In this document: in pieces, positions 16,000-24,166 of the stretch
Position numbering within the stretch: position 1 is the stretch's first letter
Layout of the letters: every line of letters begins with the position of its first letter
Source of the DNA: Firmicutes bacterium UBA5496
GTDB lineage: Bacteria; Bacillota; Proteinivoracia; UBA4975
Direction of reading: 5' to 3'
Assembly (NCBI GenBank): GCA_002427015.1
Contig: DIPE01000043.1
Coordinates: forward strand, 446-30,968
DNA: 30,523 nucleotides
Notes under the pieces: model-generated
Database searches by the model: none
The model's input: the letters and a program-made list of their open reading frames with translations, nothing else
Told to the model about the DNA's origin: nothing
Position numbers and translations under genes: made by a program

Positions 16000-17310
16000 T
16001 TACTTGAATTTGGCCAGGACGTCGTCAAGGGTGGGGCTGCCGATTTCCTGGAGCTCGTAACCCACGCGCACTGCGGGCCGCTTGATCTTCAGCACCCGGG
16101 TGAGGTCGATGGGGGTGGCGGCGATGACCAGGTCGCAGTCAATGGCGTTAATGGTCTTTTCCAGTTCCCGGATCTGTTTTTCGCCGTAGCCCATGGCCGG
16201 CAGGATGTTGGTCAGGTGAGAATACTTTTCAAAGGTGTCCTTGATGCTGCCCACTGCCCAGGGACGGGGGTCAATCAGTTCAGCGGCGCCAAACTTGCGG
16301 GCGGCAACGGTGCCGGCGCCGTAAGTCATTTCGCCGTGGGTAAGAGTGGGGCCGTCTTCAATGACCAGGACCCTCTTGCCTCTGATCTGGTTGCCGTCTT
16401 TGACGGAGACTGGGGATGCGCCTTCGATGACTACTGCGTTAGGAGCGCATTTAGCGATATTCTCGCGGACGATGTTGATGCCGTCGGCGGAAGCGGTTTC
16501 CATCTTGTTGATAATGACTACGTCAGCCATGCGCAGGTTGACTTCGCCGGGATGATAGCTGACTTCGTGGCCGGCCCGGTGGGGGTCAACCAGGGTGATG
16601 TAGAGGTCGGTATGGTAGAAGGAGAAGTCGTTGTTGCCGCCGTCCCAGACGATAATGTCGGCTTCTTTTTCAGCTTCGGCAAGAATCTGGCCGTAGTCAA
16701 CGCCGGCGTAGACAATGATGCCGCGGTCGATATGGGGTTCGTACTCTTCACGCTCTTCAATGGTGCATTTATGTTTATCCAGGTCGGCATAGGTGGCAAA
16801 GCGCTGGCAGGCCTGTTTGGCCAAATCGCCGTAGGGCATGGGGTGGCGGATGGCGACGACCTTTTTGCCCATAGCCTTGAGGATGTCACAGACTTTGCGG
16901 GTGGTCTGGCTCTTGCCAACGCCGGTGCGGATAGCGGTGACAGCGATTACGGGCTTGCTGGACTTGAGCATAGTGGTGTTGGGGCCCATGATGCGGAAGT
17001 CAGCGCCTGCAGCCTGCACTGCCGCGGCTTTGTTCATGAGTTTGGGATAGTAAACGTCACTGTAGGCAAAGATTACTTGCTGGACATCGTGTTTTTTGAT
17101 GAGGTCGCTGAGCTCTTCCTCCGCGTAGATGGGAATGCCGTTGGGATACAGTTTGCCGGCTAGCTCAGGTGGGTACATCCTGCCCTCGATATCGGGGATC
17201 TGAGTGGCGGTAAACGCTACTACTTCGTATGCTTCATTGTCACGGAAATAGACGTTGAAGTTGTGAAAGTCACGACCTGCAGCTCCCATAATAATTACTT
17301 TGATTGACAC
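16000..17310 (-). CDS. P-loop protein of the cyclic 2,3-diphosphoglycerate synthetase family
   Basis: 436-aa soluble protein. The N-terminal VIIMGAAGRDFHNFNVYFRDN is the signature opening of the family named after archaeal cDPG synthetase. A nucleotide-binding loop GVGKSQTT lies at residues 130-137, and WDGGNNDFSFY and VVIINKMETA (GTPase-like NKxE/NKxD wording) follow. The archaeal enzyme makes an intramolecular phosphoanhydride of 2,3-diphosphoglycerate, but bacteria with these homologues are not known to me to make cDPG, so the true reaction is open. It starts with GTG after AAAGGAGGATTTTTC and is the last gene of the ornithine/citrulline run, 100 nt after ornithine carbamoyltransferase. 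I infer a role linked to carbamoyl phosphate or amino acid catabolism. Confidence 0.8.
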   Translation of the reverse strand: MSIKVIIMGAAGRDFHNFNVYFRDNEAYEVVAFTATQIPDIEGRMYPPELAGKLYPNGIPIYAEEELSDLIKKHDVQQVIFAYSDVYYPKLMNKAAAVQAAGADFRIMGPNTTMLKSSKPVIAVTAIRTGVGKSQTTRKVCDILKAMGKKVVAIRHPMPYGDLAKQACQRFATYADLDKHKCTIEEREEYEPHIDRGIIVYAGVDYGQILAEAEKEADIIVWDGGNNDFSFYHTDLYITLVDPHRAGHEVSYHPGEVNLRMADVVIINKMETASADGINIVRENIAKCAPNAVVIEGASPVSVKDGNQIRGKRVLVIEDGPTLTHGEMTYGAGTVAARKFGAAELIDPRPWAVGSIKDTFEKYSHLTNILPAMGYGEKQIRELEKTINAIDCDLVIAATPIDLTRVLKIKRPAVRVGYELQEIGSPTLDDVLAKFK

Positions 17311-17384
17311 GAAAAATCCTCCTTTACCAGACTAAAATTTATCTCTTATCGGCAGTGCCGGTAAGGAACCCATTGATGTTGACC

Positions 17385-17403
17385 GGGAGCCGAGACGGCT
17401 CCC
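17385..17403 (-). other. Intercistronic hairpin between arcB and the cDPGS-like gene
   Basis: Perfect 8-bp stem GGGAGCCG (17385-17392) and CGGCTCCC (17396-17403) with a 3-nt loop, just past the arcB stop. No T-run follows on the minus strand, so it is more likely an mRNA-stabilising or attenuating hairpin than a full terminator. Its arms share GGGAGCC/GGCTCCC with the operon's final terminator. Confidence 0.6.
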
Positions 17404-17410
17404 CTACAGT

Positions 17411-18397
17411 TTATAAAGTGGCCACCATGACAGCTTTGATGGTGTGCAGGCGGTTTTCTGCCTGGTCGAAGACCTTGGAATGCTTGCTTTCGAAGACTTC
17501 ATCGGTGACTTCCATTTCGGGAAGGCCAAACTCCTGGAAAATCTGCTCGCCGATGGTGGTGTTGCGGTCGTGGAAGGCAGGCAGGCAGTGGAGGAAAGTG
17601 ACATCGGGGGCAGCCATTTTGAGCATATCCATATTGATCTGATAGGCTTTTAGCTGGGCGATGCGCTCGGCAAAGAGCGCCTCTTCTCCCATGCTTACCC
17701 AAACGTCAGAGTAAATTACGTCTGCGCCGCCAACTCCATCTTTGATGGAATCGGTGACGGTGATTTTGGCGCCGTTTTCGGCGGCAATTGCCTTGACCTT
17801 CTTAACCAGGCCCTCTTCGGGGAACAATTCCTTGGGGCTGACAATTCTCATATCTACGCCCATCTTGGCGGCGCCGATCATCAGAGAGTTGGCCATGTTG
17901 TTGCGGCCGTCGCCCACATAAGCGAACTTAATGCCCCGGAGGCGGCCCTTTTGCTCGATGACGGTGAGGAAATCGGCCAGGATCTGAGTGGGATGGTACT
18001 GGTCGGTAAGTCCGTTCCAGACGGGCACACCGGCATACTTAGCCAGGGTCTCCACAGTTTCATGAGCGAAACCGCGGAACTCAATGCCGTCAAACATGCG
18101 GCCCAGGACCCGAGCGGTGTCGGCGACGGATTCTTTTTTGCCCAGCTGGATGTCGTCCTTGCCCAGGTAGTCGGCATGAGCCCCTTCATCGGCTGCAGCT
18201 ACCATAAAGGCGCAGCGGGTGCGGGTAGAGGTCTTTTCGAAGATGAGGGCGATGTTCTTGCCTTCCAAGTTGCGGGGGCGGATGCCTGCATACTTGAGGC
18301 GCTTGAGCTCAGCTGCCAAGTCAAGGAGGTACTTGATTTCTTCGGGACTAAAGTCCATCAGGGTAAGAAAACTTCTGCCTTTGAGATTGACTGCCAA
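17411..18397 (-). CDS. arcB: Ornithine carbamoyltransferase (catabolic ArcB-like)
   Basis: Interconverts citrulline plus phosphate with ornithine plus carbamoyl phosphate. The 328-aa protein has the carbamoyl phosphate motif STRTR at 57-61, HPTQ, and the catalytic HCLPAFHD that marks ornithine rather than aspartate transcarbamylases. The start is TTG at 18397 after AAGGAG. The anabolic form (argF) cannot be excluded by sequence alone. Here the gene sits 28 nt behind carbamate kinase and in a catabolic ornithine operon, so I infer the citrulline-degrading direction, feeding ornithine to Orr/OraSE and carbamoyl phosphate to ArcC. No arginine deiminase gene is present in the window. Confidence 0.93.
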   Translation of the reverse strand: MAVNLKGRSFLTLMDFSPEEIKYLLDLAAELKRLKYAGIRPRNLEGKNIALIFEKTSTRTRCAFMVAAADEGAHADYLGKDDIQLGKKESVADTARVLGRMFDGIEFRGFAHETVETLAKYAGVPVWNGLTDQYHPTQILADFLTVIEQKGRLRGIKFAYVGDGRNNMANSLMIGAAKMGVDMRIVSPKELFPEEGLVKKVKAIAAENGAKITVTDSIKDGVGGADVIYSDVWVSMGEEALFAERIAQLKAYQINMDMLKMAAPDVTFLHCLPAFHDRNTTIGEQIFQEFGLPEMEVTDEVFESKHSKVFDQAENRLHTIKAVMVATL

Positions 18398-18425
18398 ATC
18401 GATCTTCTCCTTCCTTATGGGGGAA

Positions 18426-19355
18426 TTATATAGATATAATTGTGCCTGCGTGTCCTTCCAGGGCGGCAGCGGCCTTGTTCAGAGAGACAATAATTGCCTG
18501 CTCCCCTCCCTGTTCCACAAAGCGAATGGCCGCTTCCACTTTTGGTCCCATGCTGCCGGCCTTAAACTGGCCCTGGGCCGCAAGTTCCCTGGCTTCTTGC
18601 AAACTCAGGCGATGGAGAAACCTTTGATCGGGTTTGCCCCAATTGACGGCAACAGCCTCAACGTCGGTGAGGATTAGGAGAATATCTGCGTCCACATCCC
18701 CGCCCAGGCGGGCCCCGGCCAGATCCTTGTCGATGACGGCCTCAATCCCCATGAGTTTGCCTTGGCTGTCCTTGACCACCGGGATGCCGCCGCCCCCTGA
18801 AGCGATGACAATTGCATCCCTTTCCAGGAGAGCCTGGATAAGGTCTTTTTCAATTATCGCTTTGGGATCGGGGGAGGGCACCACCCGGCGCCAGCCCCGG
18901 CCGCTGTCTTCAACCATAGTATATCCCTTTTGGGCAATGAGCTGTTCAGCTTCCTGCTTACTGTAAAAGGGGCCGATGGGCTTGGTGGGGTTTTGGAAAG
19001 CGCTGTCCCCGGCGTCCACCAGGACCTGGGTGAGGACAGTGCCCACATGGCGCTGGGGAAGCAGATTTTTCATGGCCTGCTGAATCATGTAGCCGATGAA
19101 ACCTTGGGTCTGGGAGCCGCAGATGTCCAAAGGCATTGGGGGAATCTTGTCTTTGGCTTCTTCATTTTGCAAGAGGATGTTGCCTACCTGGGGTCCGTTG
19201 CCGTGGGTGATAACCAGCTGATAGCCGGCCTTGATCAGGTCCGCCAGCTGAATACAGGTATCGATTACATTGGCAAACTGGACTTCAGCTGTTCCCTCCT
19301 GTTTGGGCTGGAGAATGGCGTTGCCCCCCAGGGCAACTACAACGCGTTTGCTCAT
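18426..19355 (-). CDS. arcC: Carbamate kinase
   Basis: Transfers phosphate from carbamoyl phosphate to ADP, giving ATP, CO2 and ammonia. The 309-aa protein shows the amino-acid-kinase fold motifs VVVALGGNAIL at the N-terminus, VITHGNGPQVG, and IVIASGGGGIPV, all diagnostic of ArcC. I set the start at ATG 19355, 7 nt after GGAGGAG; a longer open frame to 19385 would overlap the upstream amrS gene. With ornithine carbamoyltransferase just downstream it forms the energy-yielding half of the arginine/citrulline pathway. It starts 4 nt after the amrS stop. Confidence 0.94.
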   Translation of the reverse strand: MSKRVVVALGGNAILQPKQEGTAEVQFANVIDTCIQLADLIKAGYQLVITHGNGPQVGNILLQNEEAKDKIPPMPLDICGSQTQGFIGYMIQQAMKNLLPQRHVGTVLTQVLVDAGDSAFQNPTKPIGPFYSKQEAEQLIAQKGYTMVEDSGRGWRRVVPSPDPKAIIEKDLIQALLERDAIVIASGGGGIPVVKDSQGKLMGIEAVIDKDLAGARLGGDVDADILLILTDVEAVAVNWGKPDQRFLHRLSLQEARELAAQGQFKAGSMGPKVEAAIRFVEQGGEQAIIVSLNKAAAALEGHAGTIISI

Positions 19356-19359
19356 AAGA

Positions 19360-20352
19360 TCACTCCTCCCATGCTGGGATGTCAAGAAGATATTTACAGC
19401 GGGGACAGCGGCCCTGGGTTAAGAAGACGCGGGTAGCGGAGCCCCGTTGAATTAGAAGCTGCCCGCAATCGGGGCAATAGGTTCCGGCCTCGTAGGAGCC
19501 GGAAAGGTTGCCGGTGTAAACGAAGTCCAATTTCTGCCGGGCGACCTCTGCCAAACGCCGGATTAGTTCCGGAGGGGTGGCAGGCTGCCGCCACCGGCGG
19601 GCGGGATAATAGCGGGACAGGTGCAGGGGAATCTGGGGATTGATTCCCGCCAAAAAGGCGCTGAGCTCCCCCATCTCTTCTTCCCCGGTATTATGGCCCT
19701 CAATGAGCAGAGTGGTGACTTCCACATGACATTTGCCGGCGGCGAGAGCGATGGCTTCCTGCACCGGCTTTAAGCTGCCTCCGCAGTTTTCTTGGTAAAA
19801 CCGGGGGGTAAAGGCCTTGAGGTCGATATTGACGGCATCGATTGCCACCAGCAGCTCCAGCCAGGGCTGAGGGCGGATGAAGCCGTTAGTAACCAGGACT
19901 GTCTTCAGTCCCCGGCCCCGCGCCTCTTTGGCCGCTTCCAGGACATATTCATACCAAACCAGGGGTTCGGTATAGGTAAAGGCGATGCCGCAGTTCCCCC
20001 GCTCCTTGGTTGCCTCTGCCAAATCCGTCAGCTCCGCCGGCGTTAAGGTCTCGGTATAGCCCTGGCCCCGGACGCTAGACCAGTTTTGGCAAAAGCCGCA
20101 GGCCAGGCTGCAGCCCCTGGAGCCGACAGAGAGAATTAAGCTGCCGGGATAGAAATGATAGAGGGGCTTTTTTTCAATGGGGTCCAGGGCCAGGCCGCTG
20201 ACTTCCCCATAATTTGATGTGTACAGGCGGCCGCCGCTGTTTTTGCGCACCTGGCAGCGGCCGCTGCCCCCGAGAGGGATGGTGCAATCCTGGGGACAAA
20301 GGAGGCAGTGAACTTGCCCCTGGCCTTTTTCCCAGTGCAGGGCTTCTTTCAT
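19360..20352 (-). CDS. amrS: AmmeMemoRadiSam system radical SAM enzyme
   Basis: 330-aa radical SAM protein of the AmmeMemoRadiSam system (AMMECR1, Memo and radical SAM proteins that co-occur in many genomes; reaction not established to my knowledge). The SAM/4Fe-4S motif is CSLACGFC (Cys81, 85, 88). Four N-terminal cysteines (16, 19, 23, 33) in CLLCPQDC...GRC and a C-terminal CPDC...CPRC pair look like extra metal sites. The ATG at 20352 lies 1 nt after the stop of the fused Memo-AMMECR1 gene, with GGAAAGG upstream. It relates to pyruvate formate-lyase activating enzymes, but no glycyl radical enzyme is seen nearby. The setting inside an ornithine fermentation operon is unusual. Confidence 0.9.
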   Translation of the reverse strand: MKEALHWEKGQGQVHCLLCPQDCTIPLGGSGRCQVRKNSGGRLYTSNYGEVSGLALDPIEKKPLYHFYPGSLILSVGSRGCSLACGFCQNWSSVRGQGYTETLTPAELTDLAEATKERGNCGIAFTYTEPLVWYEYVLEAAKEARGRGLKTVLVTNGFIRPQPWLELLVAIDAVNIDLKAFTPRFYQENCGGSLKPVQEAIALAAGKCHVEVTTLLIEGHNTGEEEMGELSAFLAGINPQIPLHLSRYYPARRWRQPATPPELIRRLAEVARQKLDFVYTGNLSGSYEAGTYCPDCGQLLIQRGSATRVFLTQGRCPRCKYLLDIPAWEE

Positions 20353-20353
20353 C

Positions 20354-21721
20354 TTAGTTAAACCTTTCCACTGTAAAGGTAAAGAGTTTGGCTTCCCGGG
20401 CCTTTTCCCAGGGAATGCCGGCTTTGCTGCAGACAATCTCCAGCTGTTCCTGGGGGGTGTCCACACCGGGCAAATCCGGCAGCAACAAGCCCCTGCGCCC
20501 ACGCCACTGGGCCACCAGGCCCAGCTTAGCGGGATTGAGCTGAGAATAATCAGCGGGAACAGGCTCCGAGAGAACGTCTACACTGATGGCCAGCTGCTCC
20601 AGTTCCGCCGGGGTCACCGGCTCGAAGCGAGGATCGCCGGTGGCGGCGGCAATGGCATTGGCAATAATTTCAGCCCCTAAATTATCCTGCTCAGGTTCAA
20701 TGGTGCCCATGCACCCCCGGAGCTGATCGTCCAGCTTGAGGCTGACAAAGGCAGCCGCCGGACTGTCCAAAGGTGGCTGGGGAGCTGGCAAATCCATGGC
20801 CCGGCCCTTAAGGAGATAATGCCGGATTGCCTTCCTGGCCAGCTGCACATGAACACTGGCATCTGCGGGCAGAGCCTGGGGAAAGGTTAACCCGGGCCTA
20901 TCTCCGGCTCCCAGGGCAAAGACGGCTATCAGGTAACCGACGCCAAAGGGCCCTTGATAGTTGAGGACCTGGCTTGTGCTTTCCCGGCCGTCCAAAGCCC
21001 CCAGCAAGGTAACCAAGGGGCGCCAGCCGCATTCAGCAGCCCGCTGCCGGAATTCCGGGGGGATGGCCAGCACAGCCTGGTAATCGCCTTTTTCCAGAGC
21101 GGCAGCAATTGTCTGATCAAACTCTGCCCCGGCTGGATTGTATGGCGAGGGGCCATCTTCGCTGAGGCAGTGAGACAAGTCTCCGCTGGCAATGAGGGCG
21201 GTTTTTTGGTCCTCCGCTGCATCTCTCAGAACCTTGCCGATTTCATAGCATTGGCCCGGCGGCAGGCCGCCCATGCGGATGCACACTACCTTGCCCTGCC
21301 AGCCTGCCTCCCGGAGATACCACAGGGGCACCATGGTTCCGTGGTCCAGCCCCGTGCTATAACGATGGCTGGCCAACTGGCGAGAATTGATGACAAGCAA
21401 AGGCAGCCCTCTGGCGGCAGCCAGAGCTTCCGCCCGTTGGCTGTACTCGGCGTCTGCCTCCCAGGTCATGGAGACCGGGGAGCCAAAGGGGGTAAAATCG
21501 CCTTTCAAGCTGTCCCAGCCCGGGATGGTATAGGCATCGGAAAACACCGGGCCGTGTGGAGTCACTATAATAACGGTGTCGGGGTTGGCTTCAACCAGGC
21601 GGGCAGCCAGCTGCCGGTATGCCTGGTCTGTTTGCGCCGCTTCCGGCTTGAGCTCGTCCCCAACCCCCTCAATAAGCAGAGGCGGATGGGGGGCGAAGCC
21701 GGCAAAAACTATGGGGCACAA
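20354..21721 (-). CDS. AmmeMemoRadiSam system fusion: Memo/LigB-like domain plus AMMECR1 domain
   Basis: A two-domain protein of about 455 aa. The first 265 or so residues are an extradiol-dioxygenase class III (LigB)/Memo-like fold with likely metal or active-site histidines in FAPHPPLL, VTPHGPVF, LDHGTMVPL and SGDLSHCLS. The C-terminal 180 or so are an AMMECR1 domain with the hallmark LRGCMGTIEP and the DPRFEPVTPAELEQLAISVDVLS segment. These two components are encoded separately in many genomes; here they are fused and paired with amrS. I prefer a TTG start at 21721 because GGAGGTGG lies just before it and just after an in-frame ATG at 21736. Biochemical role unknown. Confidence 0.87.
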   Translation of the reverse strand: MCPIVFAGFAPHPPLLIEGVGDELKPEAAQTDQAYRQLAARLVEANPDTVIIVTPHGPVFSDAYTIPGWDSLKGDFTPFGSPVSMTWEADAEYSQRAEALAAARGLPLLVINSRQLASHRYSTGLDHGTMVPLWYLREAGWQGKVVCIRMGGLPPGQCYEIGKVLRDAAEDQKTALIASGDLSHCLSEDGPSPYNPAGAEFDQTIAAALEKGDYQAVLAIPPEFRQRAAECGWRPLVTLLGALDGRESTSQVLNYQGPFGVGYLIAVFALGAGDRPGLTFPQALPADASVHVQLARKAIRHYLLKGRAMDLPAPQPPLDSPAAAFVSLKLDDQLRGCMGTIEPEQDNLGAEIIANAIAAATGDPRFEPVTPAELEQLAISVDVLSEPVPADYSQLNPAKLGLVAQWRGRRGLLLPDLPGVDTPQEQLEIVCSKAGIPWEKAREAKLFTFTVERFN

Positions 21722-21736
21722 AAGAACCACCTCCAT

Positions 21737-22798
21737 TTACTGGCGGTATTCCTTGGTGACAAAGGGGGAAGTCATGGCGGCCAAGAGCGCGCCGTAACCG
21801 GGGATGAAAGTCAATACATCGCCTACCGCCAGGGGTTTCGAATATTTAGTCACGTCCAGCAGCAAGTGGTCGCTGCTAGCCCCCAAGATGTCTATGCCCT
21901 CAGGGGTCTCCAGGCCGTCGACAACAACGTCCTGGCGGCCAAGGGCCAAAATTGCCCTTAAGTGGATGCCCCGGTCTGCGAAGACAGGGGTGCCGCCAAA
22001 GGCATCCTGGCCGATTTTGCCAATGGGCACTGAGGGTTTCTTCCTGATTTCAATGATCTCAGCCTGGATTTGGAATGAGTCCAGATGAGCGCCGGAAACA
22101 GGCTGCCGGTCCACAGTCTCCCGGCCCAGGACGATGCTCTCACCCAGGCGCAGCTGAGTAACCGGAGGCAGATGGCCCGCCAAAAGCAGGGGCAGGCTGC
22201 TGGAATTGCCGCCGGAGATTACCGGCAGGGGCTGGGAATAAAGGGTCTCAGCCTTGCGGTTATATTCCAGGAGCTGGCCCAAGTTTTCCTGGGTGGGAAT
22301 GACACCGCCATAACAGGTGAGGTTGGTGCCGAGGCCCAGGAGGCGTATATGCTTAAGTTGGGCTATGGCCAGGACCATTTCTTCCAGCTGCTGGGGCAAA
22401 ATTCCTTCCCTGAGGTCGCCCAAGTCCACCATGAGGATGATTTCGTGGACGACGCCGGCCTTGGCGGCAGCGGCGTCAAGAGCGCGGATGGTAGATAGTT
22501 CGGAGTTGAGGCTGCACTGGAAGAGCTCCACCACAGCATCAACCTGGCTGAGCATAGGCAGCCGCAGCAGCAACAGGGGAACATTGATGCCAGCCGCCTT
22601 AAGACGGCGGGCATTTTCGATGCGGGATTCCGCCAGCATGCGGATGCCCCCGGCCAGCATGGCCTGGGCGACCTTGGGATCGCCGCAGGTTACCTTGGTC
22701 ACTGCCACAGGCTCGATATTCTCGGCAAAACAGAGATTGGCAAGGAGCCGGGAGTTTTCCTGGATTTTCTTCAGGTCAATTATCAGTTTCGGATACAT
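21737..22798 (-). CDS. orr: Ornithine racemase (alanine racemase-fold, PLP)
   Basis: Converts L-ornithine to D-ornithine, the substrate of OraSE. The 353-aa protein is a fold-III PLP racemase with the Schiff-base lysine Lys35 in VAVTKVTCGD and glycine-rich phosphate-binding SGGNSSSLPLL. The close match in layout to the Orr/YhfX-type amino acid racemases and the operon context support ornithine over alanine as substrate. I chose ATG 22798 (GGAGGGG 4 nt upstream) over a TTG one codon earlier. It overlaps the end of the GlmL-like gene by 23 nt. A related specificity such as lysine or proline-type substrates cannot be ruled out by eye. Confidence 0.88.
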   Translation of the reverse strand: MYPKLIIDLKKIQENSRLLANLCFAENIEPVAVTKVTCGDPKVAQAMLAGGIRMLAESRIENARRLKAAGINVPLLLLRLPMLSQVDAVVELFQCSLNSELSTIRALDAAAAKAGVVHEIILMVDLGDLREGILPQQLEEMVLAIAQLKHIRLLGLGTNLTCYGGVIPTQENLGQLLEYNRKAETLYSQPLPVISGGNSSSLPLLLAGHLPPVTQLRLGESIVLGRETVDRQPVSGAHLDSFQIQAEIIEIRKKPSVPIGKIGQDAFGGTPVFADRGIHLRAILALGRQDVVVDGLETPEGIDILGASSDHLLLDVTKYSKPLAVGDVLTFIPGYGALLAAMTSPFVTKEYRQ

Positions 22799-24152
22799 CA
22801 AACCCCTCCAAGTCCATGGATTTCAACATCAAAGCGATGGCGGCCTGGGGGTGGCTGCTGGCCAGCACGCCGGCGGCAGCCATAATATAGTGGCGGTCAA
22901 TGAGAATCTTGGCCTCCGCGGGAGGGCCGAGAAAGGCCGGGTCCCGGGAGCTTAAACTTGCCGCCAGCAGTTCTTTGCCCTGGGGCAGCCGGGTCAGGGC
23001 TCCCCCGGTGCCGATGACATATTTTACCCGGGTAAGGTCCTTGCCCCGGGCAACCTTGAGCCTGCCCCCGGGCCCGTAGATATAGCGAATGCGGCCGGCA
23101 TGGCGCTCTAAGGCTGTGCTGATGGCTTTCGCCGTCAGGGCTTCGGCAAAGGCTATTTCCTCCTCAGTCTCTGGAATGGGAACGATAAAATCTTCCATCT
23201 GGCCGCTGCCAAGAGCGGCGGCCAAATTTTCCTTTCCCGCAAGACTAATGAGGTTGGCGGCGTTGCGGTAGACCCCCAGGTCCCCTTCCACCGTGCGTTT
23301 AGCCATGGGTTCCGGGCTGATGAGAATGGAGTTGACTTCATCGGAACCCGGGGTCACTGAATGCAAATCGGTGGTGGCGCCGCCCACATCAAAGACAAGC
23401 AAATCCCCCAGCTTGCCATAGAGAGTGACGGCGGCATTGAGGACAGCCCCCGGCACCGGCTGGATGGGACCATCCACCAGCTCCCGGATCTGACCCATGC
23501 CGGGGGCATGAATGATATGTTCCTCAAAAGCCCGCTGAATGGCTTGCCGGGTAGGCTCGATATTGAGCTCATCAATATGGGGATAGACATTTTCCACAAT
23601 TGTCGGGAGAAAGCGGGTGCCGGCAAAGATTGCCCGCACTTCATCCTGAATGGCCACATTGCCGGCGTAAATCAGGGGAATGGGCAAATCCAGGGTCGCC
23701 AGTTTGCGGGCGTTGTCCAGGATAATCTGGCGCTCGCCGTAATCCACTCCTCCCGCCAGCAAAATAATATTGGGAGAAATCTCCCTGGTCTTTTCCAGGT
23801 CCAAATCGGAAATCGCGCCGGCGGTAACCTGATGCAGAACGGCGCCCGCCCCCAGAGCGGCTTCTCGGGCAGCCCGGGCGGTCATGTCGTAGACCAGGCC
23901 GTGGACTGTCATCTTGAGGCCGCCGGCGGCGCTGCTGCAGGCATAAATATGCTGCCATTCCAGATCTTCGGTCCCTAAATTGGCCCGGAGATCCGCCAGG
24001 GCCAGTTTCAGGCCCTGGCGCACATCACCGGCTTCAACTGTGGTGGGACCCTGGCCCTGACCCGCCAGGCGCGGGGCAGTGGCCAGATGGGAAAAGCCGC
24101 TGACCACCGTAGTGGTGCTGCCTATTTCCGCCACAATTATCTCCAGTTTCAA
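22776..24152 (-). CDS. GlmL/MutL-like protein, probable reactivating chaperone of D-ornithine aminomutase
   Basis: 458-aa ASKHA (actin/hexokinase/Hsp70) ATPase-fold protein of the GlmL/MutL family. The phosphate loop EIGSTTTVV is at residues 9-17, and later FDVGGATTDLHSV and IGTGGALTRLP mark the second phosphate and adenosine regions. Relatives sit beside B12-dependent glutamate mutase and D-ornithine aminomutase and are thought to exchange damaged cobalamin. Its position 14 nt after oraE and overlapping orr fits that job. It is not the mismatch-repair MutL. Activity inferred from context, not shown. Confidence 0.88.
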   Translation of the reverse strand: MKLEIIVAEIGSTTTVVSGFSHLATAPRLAGQGQGPTTVEAGDVRQGLKLALADLRANLGTEDLEWQHIYACSSAAGGLKMTVHGLVYDMTARAAREAALGAGAVLHQVTAGAISDLDLEKTREISPNIILLAGGVDYGERQIILDNARKLATLDLPIPLIYAGNVAIQDEVRAIFAGTRFLPTIVENVYPHIDELNIEPTRQAIQRAFEEHIIHAPGMGQIRELVDGPIQPVPGAVLNAAVTLYGKLGDLLVFDVGGATTDLHSVTPGSDEVNSILISPEPMAKRTVEGDLGVYRNAANLISLAGKENLAAALGSGQMEDFIVPIPETEEEIAFAEALTAKAISTALERHAGRIRYIYGPGGRLKVARGKDLTRVKYVIGTGGALTRLPQGKELLAASLSSRDPAFLGPPAEAKILIDRHYIMAAAGVLASSHPQAAIALMLKSMDLEGFDVSETDN

Positions 24153-24166
24153 AAACTACACCTTCT

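Noticed and set aside
15991..17163. Long plus-strand open frame of 390 codons opposite the cDPGS-like gene
   Set aside because: It mirrors the well-supported minus-strand gene, has no recognisable domain, and arises from GC-rich codon use. The same applies to long plus-strand frames at 20954-21961, 26830-27831 and 28622-29629.
22776..24152. Mismatch repair MutL
   Set aside because: The protein has ASKHA phosphate loops and lacks the GHKL ATPase motifs of repair MutL; it is the GlmL-type namesake.
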